This document shows positions 38,841-50,942 of a stretch of 64,000 nt of DNA, piece by piece. How positions within the stretch are numbered: the stretch's first letter is position 1; each line of letters starts with the position of its first letter. Below the pieces are notes generated by a model, which was not told where the DNA came from, did not search any database, and worked only from the letters and a program-made list of their open reading frames with translations. The stretch comes from Allodiplogaster sudhausi. Its lineage: Eukaryota > Nematoda > Chromadorea > Rhabditida > Diplogasteridae. The stretch is from positions 125,001 through 189,000 of the forward strand of contig CALZFC010000111.1 in NCBI GenBank assembly GCA_945643635.1, written 5' to 3'. Made by a program: the position numbers and the translations under genes.

Positions 38841-39365
38841 CTCTGTCTCTCTCTCTCCTTCTTAGGCTGGCTATATGCGTGACCTGAGTGAGGAGGAGCG
38901 TGCAGAAGAGGTGAGTGTGGAGATGGAGCGACTCTCCATGGAGTGCGGGGAGGGCCTCGAAGTGGGCGGGGCTGTCGTTGCTTCTGCCATTCTCTTCAAG
39001 ACTTTACGAACTCATGTCAAGAGGAACCTCATGCCCAATCAGCCACTGAACTACTACTCCTTCGTTCATGTAAATGAACAGTAGTTGCTGATATATGAAT
39101 ATAATGCAGATGATGTAATCTTACCAGAAGGCGTTAGAAGCAGTGTCGTATGGCTTGGGAGAGGAAGCGGGCGGAGTGGAGGGAGACCTGCTCCGTCTGC
39201 TCTCCCTCCACTCCCTTCCCTGTCGCCATCTCATCCTCGCATGCTTCTCTCAACTCGCTGAACTGTCCGAGCAGAGTTCCAGTCGGCCATCTATTCTTCT
39301 CATCCCATCTGCTGACACTTCTCGCTCAAGCACTATCACCCTGTCTATTCAAGGTAGATATTTCT

Positions 39366-39417
<52 letters not shown>

Positions 39418-39556
39418 ACTCTCTTTCTCTCTCTCATTCTCTTTCTCTCTCTCGCCCTCTTTCTCTCTTTCTCTCTCTCTCTTTTTCGTTCTCTCTCTCT
39501 CACTCTCTCTCTTTCTCTCACTCTCTCTCTCTCTCTTTCTCTTCCTCTCTCGCTCA

Positions 39557-39612
<56 letters not shown>

Positions 39613-40242
39613 TCTCACTCAGTGCTGGAATGCGTATGCACCCGATGGAGGAATGGCACGTCGTCGGTGTCTCTCCGTCTCGAACTCGAGCCTCGTAATC
39701 TCTTCCCTTCCTCTGCTTCCTCTCTCTTCTGCTCCAAAGTCTACCGTCGAAATGCTTCATCTCGCTGTCGCTTTAAGCACACTTTCAATTTGTAACTCTA
39801 GTTTCTTCTTTATTGGTTGCAAATAATTAAATTAATTAATATATTTTGTGGAATTGCTTAATTTGGAAAATTTCAGCTACGAATAACTTTTAATTGAAAG
39901 AGAAAATTCTGCGCATTTTAAGACGAGTGAGTGAGGAGGCATTCTACACGAACGGCAGTGTGGCAGCAGTGTCGTTGGTGGAGAAAGACTATCTCTCCTT
40001 CGAGAGAGTCATTGGCACTGCGTACATCTCTCTCGCTTCCATTCCATCCACTGCATCCCCTCCGATCCTAAGGCCAGTAGATCATTTCAGGCCTGTACAA
40101 AAAGCAGGTTCTTTTCTTATTTAGAAACCTCGCCCTCCTTCCACACTCAGTGTTGATTCAACTCGAGCCATTCGTCATCCTTCGCAGGCGAAATTTAAAA
40201 AGTCTCGCATCACGCCGTTGTTTGACAGAGAAGCAAAGATGA
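34939..40242 (+). CDS. Munc13/BAIAP3-family vesicle-priming protein
   Basis: A many-exon gene from the ATG at 34939 to a stop at 40240. I list landmarks rather than all exons. The N terminus (YESIVRALVSSLPDGQ, then FNFPRKEHEIIIAE) resembles the helical leader of UNC13D/BAIAP3. A first C2-like part lies at about 35220-35830. A long MUN-like helical region follows (about 36060-39070: LLHGPFLFYSLPGLLIRLL, ELWLLLDNLNDVMTRHAQAY, ERLSMECGEGLEVGGAVVA). A C-terminal C2 domain lies at about 39140-40130 (GSVAAVSLVEKDYLSFERVIGTA is its last strand region). Members prime secretory vesicles by opening syntaxin. The last exon ends in a basic tail. Introns carry large CT and GA tracts and a 46-bp minisatellite. 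The family is likely; BAIAP3 versus UNC13D is not resolved. Confidence 0.68.
37783..38078. repeat. GA-rich minisatellite, unit about 46 bp, six copies
   Basis: The unit GTGAGAGAGGAAGAGATGAA continues with a GA run and ends AATGAGACAGGGA. Six to seven copies occur in tandem with variable GA run lengths. It lies in an intron of the Munc13-like gene and is a higher-order repeat rather than plain dinucleotide expansion. Confidence 0.88.
39368..39612. repeat. (CT)n microsatellite, 245 bp
   Basis: CT with periodic CTTT and CACT steps, in an intron just downstream of a coding segment of the Munc13-like C-terminal C2 domain. Confidence 0.95.
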
Positions 40243-40312
40243 AAAGCAGAAGGGACTAAATCGAAAGAGCAAGAATGTAAAAGAGAGAGAAAGTGCAAAG
40301 AGTGAGAAAGAA

Positions 40313-40316
<4 letters not shown>

Positions 40317-40402
<86 letters not shown>
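40317..40402. repeat. (GA)n microsatellite downstream of the Munc13-like gene
   Basis: About 85 bp of GA with one AGAAG step, starting 75 nt after the stop codon, so probably in the 3' untranslated region. Confidence 0.93.
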
Positions 40403-40407
<5 letters not shown>

Positions 40408-40680
40408 ATTAGAATAACAGAGTGAAAGACTACAAGACGATGCCGATGAATATTGTGAGAATATTGTGAGATGAATATCTATTCTGTATGATCGCACAGA
40501 AGTATTGCAACCTTATGGCTCTGATTAATTAAGATGAAGATCGTACGGTGCGTGATTTTGTGCGTTCGGAATGTTTGCGCGAAGCGAAGTGCTATTCCTT
40601 GCGGGCCACTACCTCCATCTATGAATCATTCACAAATCTCAGCACTTCCTCTTCCCCTCGCCACCATTCACTCTAATTTG

Positions 40681-40686
40681 AATAAA
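40681..40686 (+). terminator. AATAAA polyadenylation signal, Munc13-like gene
   Basis: Canonical hexamer about 440 nt past the stop codon and 308 nt before the phosphatase start codon. It is the best candidate for the end of the upstream transcript. Confidence 0.45.
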
Positions 40687-40993
40687 TGATAATACATGTA
40701 TTTGTTACTGCATTTACACACCATATACAATGATCGAGTATTGAAAACAACGTGCAGATCTAGCATTGACAGAGAAAACTTGACGCGCGCCTTCCTTCAA
40801 TCTCTACAGTACCCTGTATTGTCAAGGAAGTCTTTAGTTACAGACGTACTAAACAATGCAGATTTTTTTTTGAAAATTTTCCTGGTTGGCTTTGTTTATT
40901 TTTGTTGTTTCTTTTGTTCCCGAGGCAGTCGTTGGTTTCCCAGTGATGCAATTATTGCAGTCTGGGATGGTGTGCTAACTCATCCTACGAGAG

Positions 40994-42800
40994 ATGTCAA
41001 CTATTGCCGAGTCTTTGGCTCGAAAGTTCGAGGATAATGACAAAAATGGAGGCAAAGCGTGGAATGTGATTTTTCAGGTTTCTTTTATTTGCTATCTTGA
41101 AAACAATAAGGATCTTTCGCTTTAAGAACATCACCATCCAATCTGCGAAGCGGGCAAAGTCGCTGAAGCTCGCGACTAAAGTCGCATTTTGTGTCGAAAA
41201 TATCGAAAAGAACCGATATCGAGATATCTCACCTTGTCAGTTCTCCTGATTTTTTTTTAACTTTTCTAGCCTTTGAAACATTACTAATGATGTTATATTT
41301 ATCCCCTTATAGATGATAATTGTCGTATTACATTGGGACCCGAAGGCAACTACATCAATGCCTCACCTGTTTCTGTCGCTTCCGCCGACAAGAAATATAT
41401 CCTCTGCCAGGTATAATTCGTGGTTTTTAAAGTTGTTGGTTGAGTTTTGAAATGTTGTCGTTGAGGGCCCTTTGGATGAGACGATCAACGACTTCTGGCA
41501 GATGATTTGGGAGCAGAAAGTGCCTACGATCGTCATGCTCAACAAACTCATCGAGCGTGGAATGAACAAGTAATTATCTTCTTCTCTGCTTTGAAAGAGT
41601 GTGATGATTGAGATGCGCGGCCTATTATCCCACTGTCGACAAGCCAGAGATGGTGCTGAGGACAGTGAAGGTGTCGTGTGAGGAAGAGAAGGAAGAAGAG
41701 GATGTGATCTGCCGTGCATTCACTCTCTCTTCCATCAATGAAGAGGGCCAAGTACAAGGTAGTTATCACCTGTCTTGTGCATTTCCAATGCCAATATTAT
41801 AGGCTGTTTACCATCTGAACAGTAAGTGGTTTTGAAGGAGAGAGCCGAGCAGTGCAGCACATCCAGTACACGCAGTGGCCTGACTTCGGAGTGCCTCGCA
41901 GCCCTGAGTCCTTCGTGCATCTCTTGGAAGTGTACTGGAGACTGTCCAGCGAGTCCTCTGGCCCCCCGGTTGTCCACTGCTCGGCTGGAGTCGGTCGAAG
42001 TGGCACCTTTGTTGTCGTCGATTCCGTCATCAGCATGGTCAATAGAATTTATTTATTTATTTCGTTTTCTTGTCGTTGTGAGAGTACTACATTGATTAAA
42101 TCCTCAAGCTGCTTTCCGTACAGGCTGCGAAAGGAGTTGGATCGGTGGATCTGGAGCAGTTGATTGTGAGTCTTCGAGAGAGTCGAATGGGGCTGATCCA
42201 GACTCCTCAGCAGCTGCGCTTCTCCTGGTTCGCCCTCGTCCACTACTTCGCGTCAGTTGCCATGACTAATCCCTCTCTGACATTGAGATTCTTTTGGTCC
42301 TTCTCCTATTCTTTTCATATTCGAGGCTGTTTGGTGGGTTACACAATATACTGGAAGGAAAAATGGAAAGAGTTTAGCAAAAATGAAATGAATTTTACAT
42401 TTCGAACTTTATTTGAAAAAAATCCCTTTCGAACATTCGTAGCGTAGCTTAACGTAAACAATCTTGATTCTTTTTTTATTATATTTTTTAGGACTACTGA
42501 AATAATTTCCCCAGTACGTCGGTAAATCGAAAAAGACTTTAAAACGTGACTGTTTTTAGAAGCCTGAAGCGAGATGAGAAGACCGCCGGGAGACTGGAGA
42601 GTGCGGAGTGCAGTGAAGGGGAAGACGGCAGGAAGAGAGAGTGCGGGTCGAGCAGTGGCAGTGGCTCTTTCTGCACAGCGGCCGATCAGGAAACTCTGAG
42701 CAAGAGGCAAGCGGCCCTCTTACGGGGCGACGAGTCTTGGCGTCTCAGACTCTCTTCTGTCTTCGATGGTGTCCTCAATGCTATCAACAATCTCTTCTAG
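40994..42800 (+). CDS. PTPN1/2: Non-receptor protein tyrosine phosphatase, PTP1B/TCPTP-like
   Basis: Eight exons close in frame to 369 residues: 40994-41077, 41127-41235, 41313-41410, 41466-41569, 41613-41758, 41838-42037, 42124-42251, 42560-42800. It removes phosphate from phosphotyrosine. Visible motifs, in order: KNRYRDISPYD (substrate recognition loop), NYINASPV, the Q-rich PLDETINDFWQMIWEQ, the WPD loop (YTQWPDFGVP), the P-loop VHCSAGVGRSGTF with catalytic Cys and Ar g, and MGLIQTPQQLRFSW carrying the Q loop. The closest groups are PTPN1 and PTPN2. The 80-residue tail is Ser/Glu-rich and, as read to this stop, lacks the family's ER tail anchor; a hydrophobic candidate exon lies at 43135-43330. 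Two acceptors are TTGAG and two are AAG. Confidence 0.93.
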
Positions 42801-43134
42801 TCCTCCCCCTCCCCTTTACTCTCTGCTTATATTCGACTAGGCCTAGCAAGTGCAGTGCAATCGAATACGAGATTGATATTTAGTCCGTGCCTCTGAACAT
42901 AATATTGGCGAATATACTTTAATAATGTCTATTCCTCGTCCTCTGCCCTCTACCGGTAATGTTCTTGTGTGTCGTGAATGTGTTCTCCCCCTTAGTCTTC
43001 TGCTCCCCTGCCCCCTCCCCTCCCCTCCTGAGACTCAGCCGTGACTCGTCTCTCCTCTCTTCTCTCTTTCGCCCCTTGGCGTTTTTTGTCTGTTGGCTTC
43101 AGGCGGCGTAAAGAGGGACAAGCTGCCTCTTCAG

Positions 43135-43330
43135 ACGAGCAGTGATAGCCGCGATGGTAGCGCGGAGTCGAGAGGCGGAAGGCGCGGCTCGCGGCGGAGC
43201 AGCCGCAGGCGGAGCGGCTGCCGCGTGGCTTCTCCCCGTCCGACGCGTCCTCCATGGCCAGCCACGCACTCTCGCTGTCTCCGTCGCCGTCGCTGCTCTC
43301 GCTTTCTCTCTCTATTACTACAATCGCTGA
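43135..43330 (+). CDS. Candidate tail-anchor exon or small membrane protein
   Basis: An open segment after a CTTCAG acceptor encodes about 64 residues: an Ala/Gly/Arg-rich stretch, then a C-terminal hydrophobic helix (LAVSVAVAALAFSLYYY) followed by Asn-Arg and a stop. This is the shape of an ER tail anchor. Within it an ATG at 43154 could instead start a 58-residue protein. It enters with one base completing a codon, so it needs a donor after two codon bases; GACGA|GTCTTGG inside the last phosphatase exon would fit. A polyadenylation signal at 43731 lies downstream. The other two frames are also partly open in this GC-rich stretch, so the reading is uncertain. Confidence 0.4.
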
Positions 43331-43730
43331 CTTATCTCTCCCTTTTCATCACTCCCTCTTTATCCCCCTTCCCCATCCACTTTTGAACAGCTCGTATGAA
43401 ATGCGTGGATACCTCATCGAGGAAAGTGAACATCATCATCATGTTATTTGTTATATTCTTTTTGTTCCATTGCATGCACTCTCTCAGCATTCTTTTCTGC
43501 TGCTTGGAGTTGTTTTGTATTCACCGTAGTATGAGATGAATTGTGGAGCGAGTTGCCTGTGATATCAATCATTTCTTTTTTAGCTACTGGCTCCGTATTC
43601 CGTATTACTGATTTTGAGAGTTTTCTCTTCCCCTTCTCGATCCCCTACTCGCCCCACTCACCCCTTTTCTTTCTTTCCTTTTCATTCCATGTCCAATATA
43701 TCGGTTCGGCCATTTTGTGTATAATGGGAG

Positions 43731-43736
43731 AATAAA
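43731..43736 (+). terminator. AATAAA polyadenylation signal between the phosphatase and RAE1
   Basis: Canonical hexamer 163 nt upstream of the RAE1 start codon. If it ends the phosphatase transcript, that transcript includes the candidate tail-anchor exon. Confidence 0.45.
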
Positions 43737-43898
43737 GACGATACAAATTGACCAAGCTACGTGAGAGAAATGGCGTTGATTATCCGCCTCCAGGAGAATT
43801 ACTGTTTGCTCTTTTTTTTTAATGGAATGATTTCCCCTCCGGAAAATTTTCAGGAAGAGGAAAAGAGGAGAGCTACTTCTTCTCTGTACAGAAAGATC

Positions 43899-46800
43899 AT
43901 GTTTGGACAGACATCATCATTTGGGAAGCCGCTGTTTGGCGCAGCGACAGCAACTCCCTCTACGAGCACTGCTAGCGAGGATATTATTGTGGGTTTATGC
44001 ATTACTATGCCACACTTTTTAATAGAAACTTTCGAAATAGATTCCTCTAATTTGAAACGTTGTTAAAAATAGTTAAAAGTCATTCAAATGAATGAGTTGA
44101 ATTGGCGTCAATGAAGTGCAGTTGATTGGAGGTTCAAGGCGCCCCCGATGATACGGTGCAAGGTCTACGGTGGTCGCCTCACGTGCAGGGACAACCTCCT
44201 CTGCTCGCAGCTGGCTCGTGGGACGGAGTGGTCAGGGTCTGGAGTATCAGTGACAAGGGAGAAGCCCAAGCACAGGCTCAGCAGAATATACCCGCTCCCA
44301 TTCTCGCCATTGACTGGTTCGATGTCAGTTTACGACGCTTTTCTTATTATCTAATCTGTTACTGTACTCGTAATCACGATTAAAATATTTGTACTTTCTA
44401 GGAGAGGGTTCAACTCAGTTTAGGCTAATTTTAAACAATATTGAAAAGTATGGAAGAACAGCGGTCAAAAGGGTATCGAGACAGCAAGACAATGGGAGGA
44501 GAATTGAAAAATCGGGGTTAGAACACCGATCACTACAATTGTATGCCATTTCACTTAATGTTAGATAAATACCAAAATAGTTATGTATGTGCTAGAACTA
44601 ATACATTCCAAGTATATCTGATGAATCGGAACCGTTGTTTCCACATGTTCGTGCTCCGCTAGGGATAATCACTGAATCATATGTAGTAAATGTAGTAGGG
44701 CTCTTCTGAAGAGGAAGAACAAATAAAAAAAAACTATTCTTTTCATGATTGTAGGATGGTACGAAGTTATTTGTGGCTGCGGCTGACAGACAAGCGAGAA
44801 TCTGGGATCTGGCATCGAACAGCGTGGCCGTGGTGGGACAGCACGATGCACCGATCTCTACTTGCCACTGGGTCAAGGCTTCCAACTACTCCTGTCTCAT
44901 GACTGGTGGGTGGGACAAGATTCTCCGCTTCTGGGACATGCGACAACTGCCTACGACTACCGCTCTCGCTAGCGTTAATGTTAGGCTGTCTTTTTCATCA
45001 AGCTATGTACTTTTTCCTTTAGATTCTTCTTTTCTCTGTGCTTTCTAAAACACTAAAAATTTATTTTCTTCGATAAGCGTTTTTTTATATTCTTGACCAG
45101 TTCCCATTGGTGCTTGCTTTAGCTGGCTGAGCGAGTCTACACTGCCGACGTGGTCTTCCCAATGGGCGCAGTTGCCCTTGCAAACCGGCAAGTTGTCGTC
45201 TACAACCTGGAGTCTGGACCTCAAGAAGTCAAACAAATTGAATCGCCCTTGAAGTTCCAGGTTGAGTAAGAATATTTAACAAACAAGATTTCTTCGTGAC
45301 ACTGTTATTGAAGCGTGCGCCTTTTTTCTCTAAATAACTTTATGAGAGATATTGCAAAGATGACAGATCTGTTCATTTCAGAGTAGATGCATCTCAATTT
45401 TCAAGGACAAGAACAACAGCATGCCCTGTGGATTCGCCCTGGGCTCAATTGAAGGTTTCACTTAATCCTCGCACTATGTAATTGGCAATTGTTCCTTGAG
45501 AGGAAGAATATTTTAAGGTCGTGTCGCAATCCAGTTGATTGAGACTCCAAATCCTAAGGACAACTTCACCTTCAAATGCCATCGAAGCACTGAACTTGTC
45601 AATGGCTACCAAGAGATTTACGGGGTTTGTCTCTGAGTCTTCACAAGATTAAGAAGTGATCTCTTGGGAATGTTTATGGATCGGGAAGCAACAAGAGAGG
45701 GGATCACTCAACGAACCCCCTTCCATTTCATCCCGGCTTTCGTTCTCATTTTCGCCATTAGCCAGAATGTGAAGTTGGATAATAAGGATATTTTCCTTTA
45801 TCTTTTCCCTCTTTTTTGTTTCTGCTTCGGTGTCTTTTGGGTGGCCGAAAGGTTTTGCCGGATGTGGAATCAGTTGTTGTGAAGGACGGGAGGGATGCAG
45901 AATGAAAAAAGTAGAGTGAAGCTCCATTTTCAGTGGGATAGAGAATGAGAGGAGGGTGATAGAAGAGAGAGAGAGAGAGAGAGAGAGAGAAGGAGGAGAG
46001 CAAGAGAGAAAGAGAAGCGTGAGAGAGAAGCAGCGGCAGCTTCCAGTATGGTGTCTTCTTTTCGCTTGCCATCCTCTTCTCTTTTCTTCTTTTCTCTGTG
46101 CGGATTCGGCAGCGTGGAGTCCTCTCCTCGTGATGGCTACTTCCCTTCTGCTGAATAGAGAGAGAGAGAGCGCGCGCACTCTAAAGAATACACTGAAAGG
46201 GAATCTAGAGACGAGCAAGTTTGGCCGAACAAGGTAAAGGAGGGAGGTCTAGCGGATATCTCCCCTATTGAATAAAGATGTAATCTGGCAATAATTTAAA
46301 TCAAGATCTATTTACGATCATTTATAGTGGGGTCAACATAATCTGGCAATAATTTAAATCAAGATCTATTTACGATCATTTATAGTGGGGTCAACATAAT
46401 CTGGCAATAATTTAAATCAAGATCTATTTACGATCATTTATGGTAGGCTCACCCGAAACACACTTGTTAATTAAGAATACATTAATTTGATAAATGAGAA
46501 TAGAAAGGAGTGATTTTGCAGGTGAACGACATAGGCTTCCATCCGCAGTACGGGACTCTGGCGACTCTTGGCTCGGATGGTCGCTACTCGATGTGGGACA
46601 AGGACGCCAGGACCAAGCTCAGGACTTCCGAGTCGCATGGTCTGCCACTCACTAGCGTGCACTTCCACGCTTCTGGACTCATGATGGCATATGCTGTCGG
46701 ATACGACTGGAGCAAGGTTTGGAAGAGAAGAAGGGTGTTGCATCCGAGATTAGACACCTTAACCATGCGTCATCGTGCTGTCATAGCTCCTTTTCTTTAT

Positions 46801-46958
46801 TCTTTCTCATCTGACTTTCAATCTTTTGATAGGCACAAAGTTTTGTTATTCTATTTGTTTAATTGCAGGGCCACGAAGGAAACACGGCGCCGGCCGGCAG
46901 CACTAAAATTGTTCTCCATAAATGTGACGAGGACATGAAGCCGAAGCAGAAGAAGTGA
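43899..46958 (+). CDS. RAE1: mRNA export factor RAE1 (Gle2), WD40 protein
   Basis: Exons 43899-43988, 44132-44323, 44755-44979, 45123-45260, 45382-45454, 45518-45624, 46522-46716 and 46869-46958 give 369 residues, matching the family length. RAE1 is a seven-bladed propeller that binds NUP98 at the nuclear pore and supports mRNA export and spindle assembly. Diagnostic text: an [13 protein letters not shown] start, [43 protein letters not shown]-like [56 protein letters not shown] and the basic end KPKQKK. A TTTTCAG acceptor 45 nt before the ATG marks a 5' intron or trans-splice site. One acceptor is GAG and one AAG. A 58-bp tandem repeat lies in the sixth intron. Confidence 0.96.
46282..46445. 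repeat. 58-bp tandem repeat, about 2.8 copies, in a RAE1 intron
   Basis: Copies begin at 46282, 46340 and 46398 with AATCTGGCAATAATTTAAAT and are essentially identical until the third diverges after CATTTATGG. The unit is AT-rich and unlike the surrounding CT/GA simple repeats, so it is a recent duplication of a different kind. Confidence 0.95.
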
Positions 46959-47023
46959 GCGAGAACGGGCGAATTCCATCAACATTCCACATCCTGTAGG
47001 AAATTTCGCCCTCTCCGTGTATG

Positions 47024-47066
<43 letters not shown>

Positions 47067-47146
47067 TTCTTTCTTTTTCTCTCCTTTCTTTCTTTCTTTC
47101 TCTCCTTTCTTTCTTTCCTTTTTTCAACTAAGTTCTCTCTCATTCC

Positions 47147-47234
<88 letters not shown>

Positions 47235-48085
47235 CCCTCCGTTTCCTCACTAGTAATTATGCTTCATCATTGTTTTGTATACGTTGTTGGCAAATGCTTT
47301 TATATTGCCTATTCCGTTGTGCATGATTTCTCGTGGCCTGTGTTCTACCGCTCTCTCGTCTGTCTGCTCTCTCCTCCTCTACCACTCTCTCGTCTGTCTG
47401 CCCTATCTCTTCCTCAACCACTCTCTCGTCTATCTGCCATCTCTCTTCCTCTCCAAAACTATGCGGGAGCGTCCGCTTTCCGAGTATGCTGCCGTTGATT
47501 TTCAGAGTTGATGGAGTTGAGTTCTTTTCTGTTATTGGCCCTGATGGCCGAGCGGAGAAGAAAGCTTGAATAAAGGCTGCTTTTCTCTCTTTCTCTCTCT
47601 CTCCTGCGCAGAGCATCGTCGAATAAGATTAGAAGACGAGTAGAGATGGCTGCTCGCCTCCTGAGGAGGTATCTCTTTATCTTTTCCGCTCTCTCAAAGT
47701 TGTCATCTCTTCCTGATCTCTCTCCGCCCCCCCCCCCCACTCTTTCTCTCTCCATCTCCTCTCTCACTCTCACTCACCCCTCCCTTCTCTGACTTCCCAA
47801 CAGACATGACCATGTTCTGCCTCTCGATGGCAGATCCTGGATCTCCTCCCGTGTCTTGTCCGTTTTCCTCATCCCTCATCCACTCGGCAGATTCGATTTG
47901 AAGCCGCTCGTAATAGCCCTTCTTGACTAGTCGCTTTGAAGGCCCTTCGCTCTTCTTACTCCGCCCTCGCCTCACTTCCCAATAGGTTATTAATTCCCGT
48001 TTGCCAATGTGCACGTGATCACATAGCAAATTTGTGTGTGTGTGTGTGAGAGGGAGAGAGAAAATGGGTGGGTGAGGGAGTTGGT

Positions 48086-48118
<33 letters not shown>

Positions 48119-49222
48119 TGTGAGTACAGAAATAAATATATTGAGAGAGAGGTGTAAAGAGGGCTGGAGAAATACAGAAGGGGTGAGAAAAGATCACCTT
48201 TTTAACACATTGCCATCAGACAATTCGTTCGATAATCTCTTATTTCTTTTATACGTTGACCATATATGTTCTTCTGACGATTTCATGAAAACGGACAAAT
48301 GGCAACATGAAGCAAACGGGCGAACATTCCTGCGTTTTCTGCATTCTATTAAAAATTCCATTCATAATACATGTGAGAAGGTTGAGAGAATGATTGGAGG
48401 TTCCCCAGGATCAATTAGAAGGCGCAATTGTCAATGGCGAATGGGCAAAACGAATAACGTTAAACTAGCAAAACAAACTAAAGGATTGGGGTGCGACGAT
48501 CATTAAGGTTTGGTTGATTTAGTTTGACAAAGAAAGATGACTAGTGGAGGAGGTTCGGGAATACATGTCAGGACAATGAGAGGCCAAGGCTTCTTAGTTA
48601 TCTCGTTTTCTTTTTCAACTAAAAAGAAGAGAAGGCCTAGTTTTCTTTTTCTAAAAGAAGAGAAAAGTAAAAGTTGGGTTGTCACCTGACCACAGATCAG
48701 TGGACGGCGAGGATTCCAGGCAACTAATTAAGTTGTCAGCATGAAAACGTCCAGATTGCCCTTTCTATTTCGGTAAGTAGTTGATGAGGAAAAAGTGGGA
48801 CGGGGCCAAGGGAAGGACCAAGAAGAAAATGTTTCAGTGGACTAAAGAGGGCAGCAGAAGGTTGTCTGCCACTCCCGTTGGGAGAAGGGGGAGACGGAGA
48901 AAGCCAGTCGCCCCAAGGAATGCGCACATCACAGGGTGAGGGCGAGTGTAGAATGGTGTGGTAAGAGGGAAGAGAAGAGAGAGAGAAAGGGTCTGCTTCC
49001 CAAATGGACCGAATGGAAAGGCCTACCAAGAGTGAGAAGACAAGGCTTCTCTCTCTCTCCTTGTCTCTTTCTTTCCCTCCACCGACGCCACCGCACAAAA
49101 GGGTGAAACAAACTTGTTGCTAACGCAACTGCAATGAATAAAAAAGAGAGCACTGATGGCCAGATGCGACCGAAGAACAAGACAGTGAGAAAGATGGAGA
49201 GCGAGCGGTGGACTACAACTGC
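46959..49222. other. Convergent spacer between RAE1 and the calcium sensor gene
   Basis: About 2.26 kb with no gene I can support. It contains CT tracts at 47027-47078 and 47152-47233, a CTCTCGTCTGTCTGC tandem at about 47346-47450, an AATAAA at 47569 that could serve RAE1, and a (GA)n tract at about 48085-48117. Open frames here are built on the repeats. Confidence 0.55.
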
Positions 49223-50942
49223 TTATTTCTTTACCTCATTCGTGAGAATTTGGAAAAGCTCCTTGTCAGCAAGGCAACCGTCAACGAACTCCTTGAGCGT
49301 AAGCTCCTTGTCATTGTTTACATCCATCTTCTCGAAGATCATCTTTGCCCGTTTTCGGGGTGAGTCGTCGGCTGATTTGGTGACTTCCGGCCCGAGCATC
49401 TCGTAGATGGCCTGGAATTAGTCTTCTTTCAGCCTGAGGTTGCGAAAGAGGAATGTCGATTTTTTTTAGACTTTGCAGACATTAGACGACTTGGGAGGGG
49501 AGTGGGGGCGGTGTTCGGTCTTGCAACGCGACTAGCTAAGCCTGCTGTCTTGCTCTCTTGGCTTTTCTTCCACTCCGTCCATCGACACGCAAGGGGGCAA
49601 CAGATGTTGTCAATCTCGTCAAACTGCGCCATGAGGAAAAGCTGCCGGAGGAGAAACGAGTGCTTCACCCACCAAAAATAATGTATGCATAGCCAACATT
49701 GCGGGTAGAAGAGCTGGCGAAAGGTATTGGAAATTTGGTTCAATTATTAACAGTAGGGCTCAAGGTTATAGTGGTGGAAAAAGTATCTAGTGTGTACAAT
49801 CAGTTCTGTTGGTTGAGAGAAATCGAGCCGAGAGAAAGAGAGAGAGAGAGAGAGAGACAGCGGGAGAGAGAGAGGAGAGAGAGAGAGAGAGCAGAGAGAG
49901 AGAGAGAGAGCAGAGACTGAAAGAAGGAAAGGGAGAGTGAGTGAAATCACGAGAGTAGAGATGGAGATAGCCAAGAAAGGTGGAGAAAGAAAGAGAAGAA
50001 AGACAATGAAAGAAGAGAGGATGGGGGATGGAGAGAAGAGTGCGAAGGCAATGTCCCCCTGGGCAGCATGCGCGAATAGGAAGAATCCTCCGCTGTGGTC
50101 TGAACTGATGGGAGAACGCAGGCTGTTATGAATGCAGGCCGTGGCCCCGCAGCGAATTCTTCAACTTATGCAAGAAACTATTCCGCGCCTGGTTGTCATG
50201 TGATTTTCATTCTGGGACGGTCAAATTGAGGGTGCAGTGCTTCCACAACCCTATCCACTGTGTGCGTCAGCAAAGGACGCGAGACTCAAGAGCGCTCAGC
50301 CGAAATGCAAGCAAGACCGAGTGGTGGCAGGAAATAATAAAGACTGCAAAACTGCGTTCTACTTTGATCCCTTTCTCGCGACTTCTCTAACAATAAGTAC
50401 ACGGAAATGTAGGAAAATATAGATGTTGATGTATGGATGCAAACCTCAATAATCTTGATCATTTCCTTCTCGTCGATCGTGCCATTACCATCGATGTCAT
50501 ACATTCGGAAAGCCCACTCCAGTTTCTGCTCAGGCGTTCCGCTACTCGTGACATTTATGGCGAGCAAGAACTCCTTGAAGTCGATAAAGCCGGAATTGTC
50601 GGTGTCAAAGGTTCGGAAGACGTGTTCACAGAACCCTTCAGCTGATCCAGAAGGGAAGAAATCCTTGTAGACCTTGATGAATTGCTCCTTGGTTAGGTGG
50701 CCCTTCGGACAGTCTTGCTGCAACAAGTTTGAAGTGCAGCTATGCATGTACAGCGGATATATAACATGAAAGTCGTATCTGTCTCTCAAAGACATGTCAG
50801 GGTTTGTGTGAAGCAAAGAAAGGGTACTAACCACGAAGCCTTTATACCACTCCTTGATCTGTTCTTCGGTGAAGTTGGTGTTCTTCTTGAGGAACTCGAG
50901 GTCCTCCTTGGAGAGCTTCGGCTTGGAACCCTTCAGGCCCAT
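49223..50942 (-). CDS. Neuronal calcium sensor protein, neurocalcin/hippocalcin type
   Basis: Exons on the minus strand are 50942-50832, 50717-50445 and 49411-49223, giving 190 residues, the family norm. The protein starts MGLKGSK, with Gly2 suited to N-myristoylation. The first EF-hand is the cryptic one with the family CPKGHL sequence. Three further EF-hand loops are visible: [24 protein letters not shown] and [12 protein letters not shown]. Between the third and fourth lies AIYEMLGPE, a standard helix. These sensors switch between cytosol and membrane on calcium binding and tune receptors and channels. The reading ends ILTNEVKK with a stop right after a possible donor (GAG|GTAAAG), so an alternative C-terminal exon cannot be excluded. 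The intron at 49412-50444 is about 1 kb, long for this window. Confidence 0.94.
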
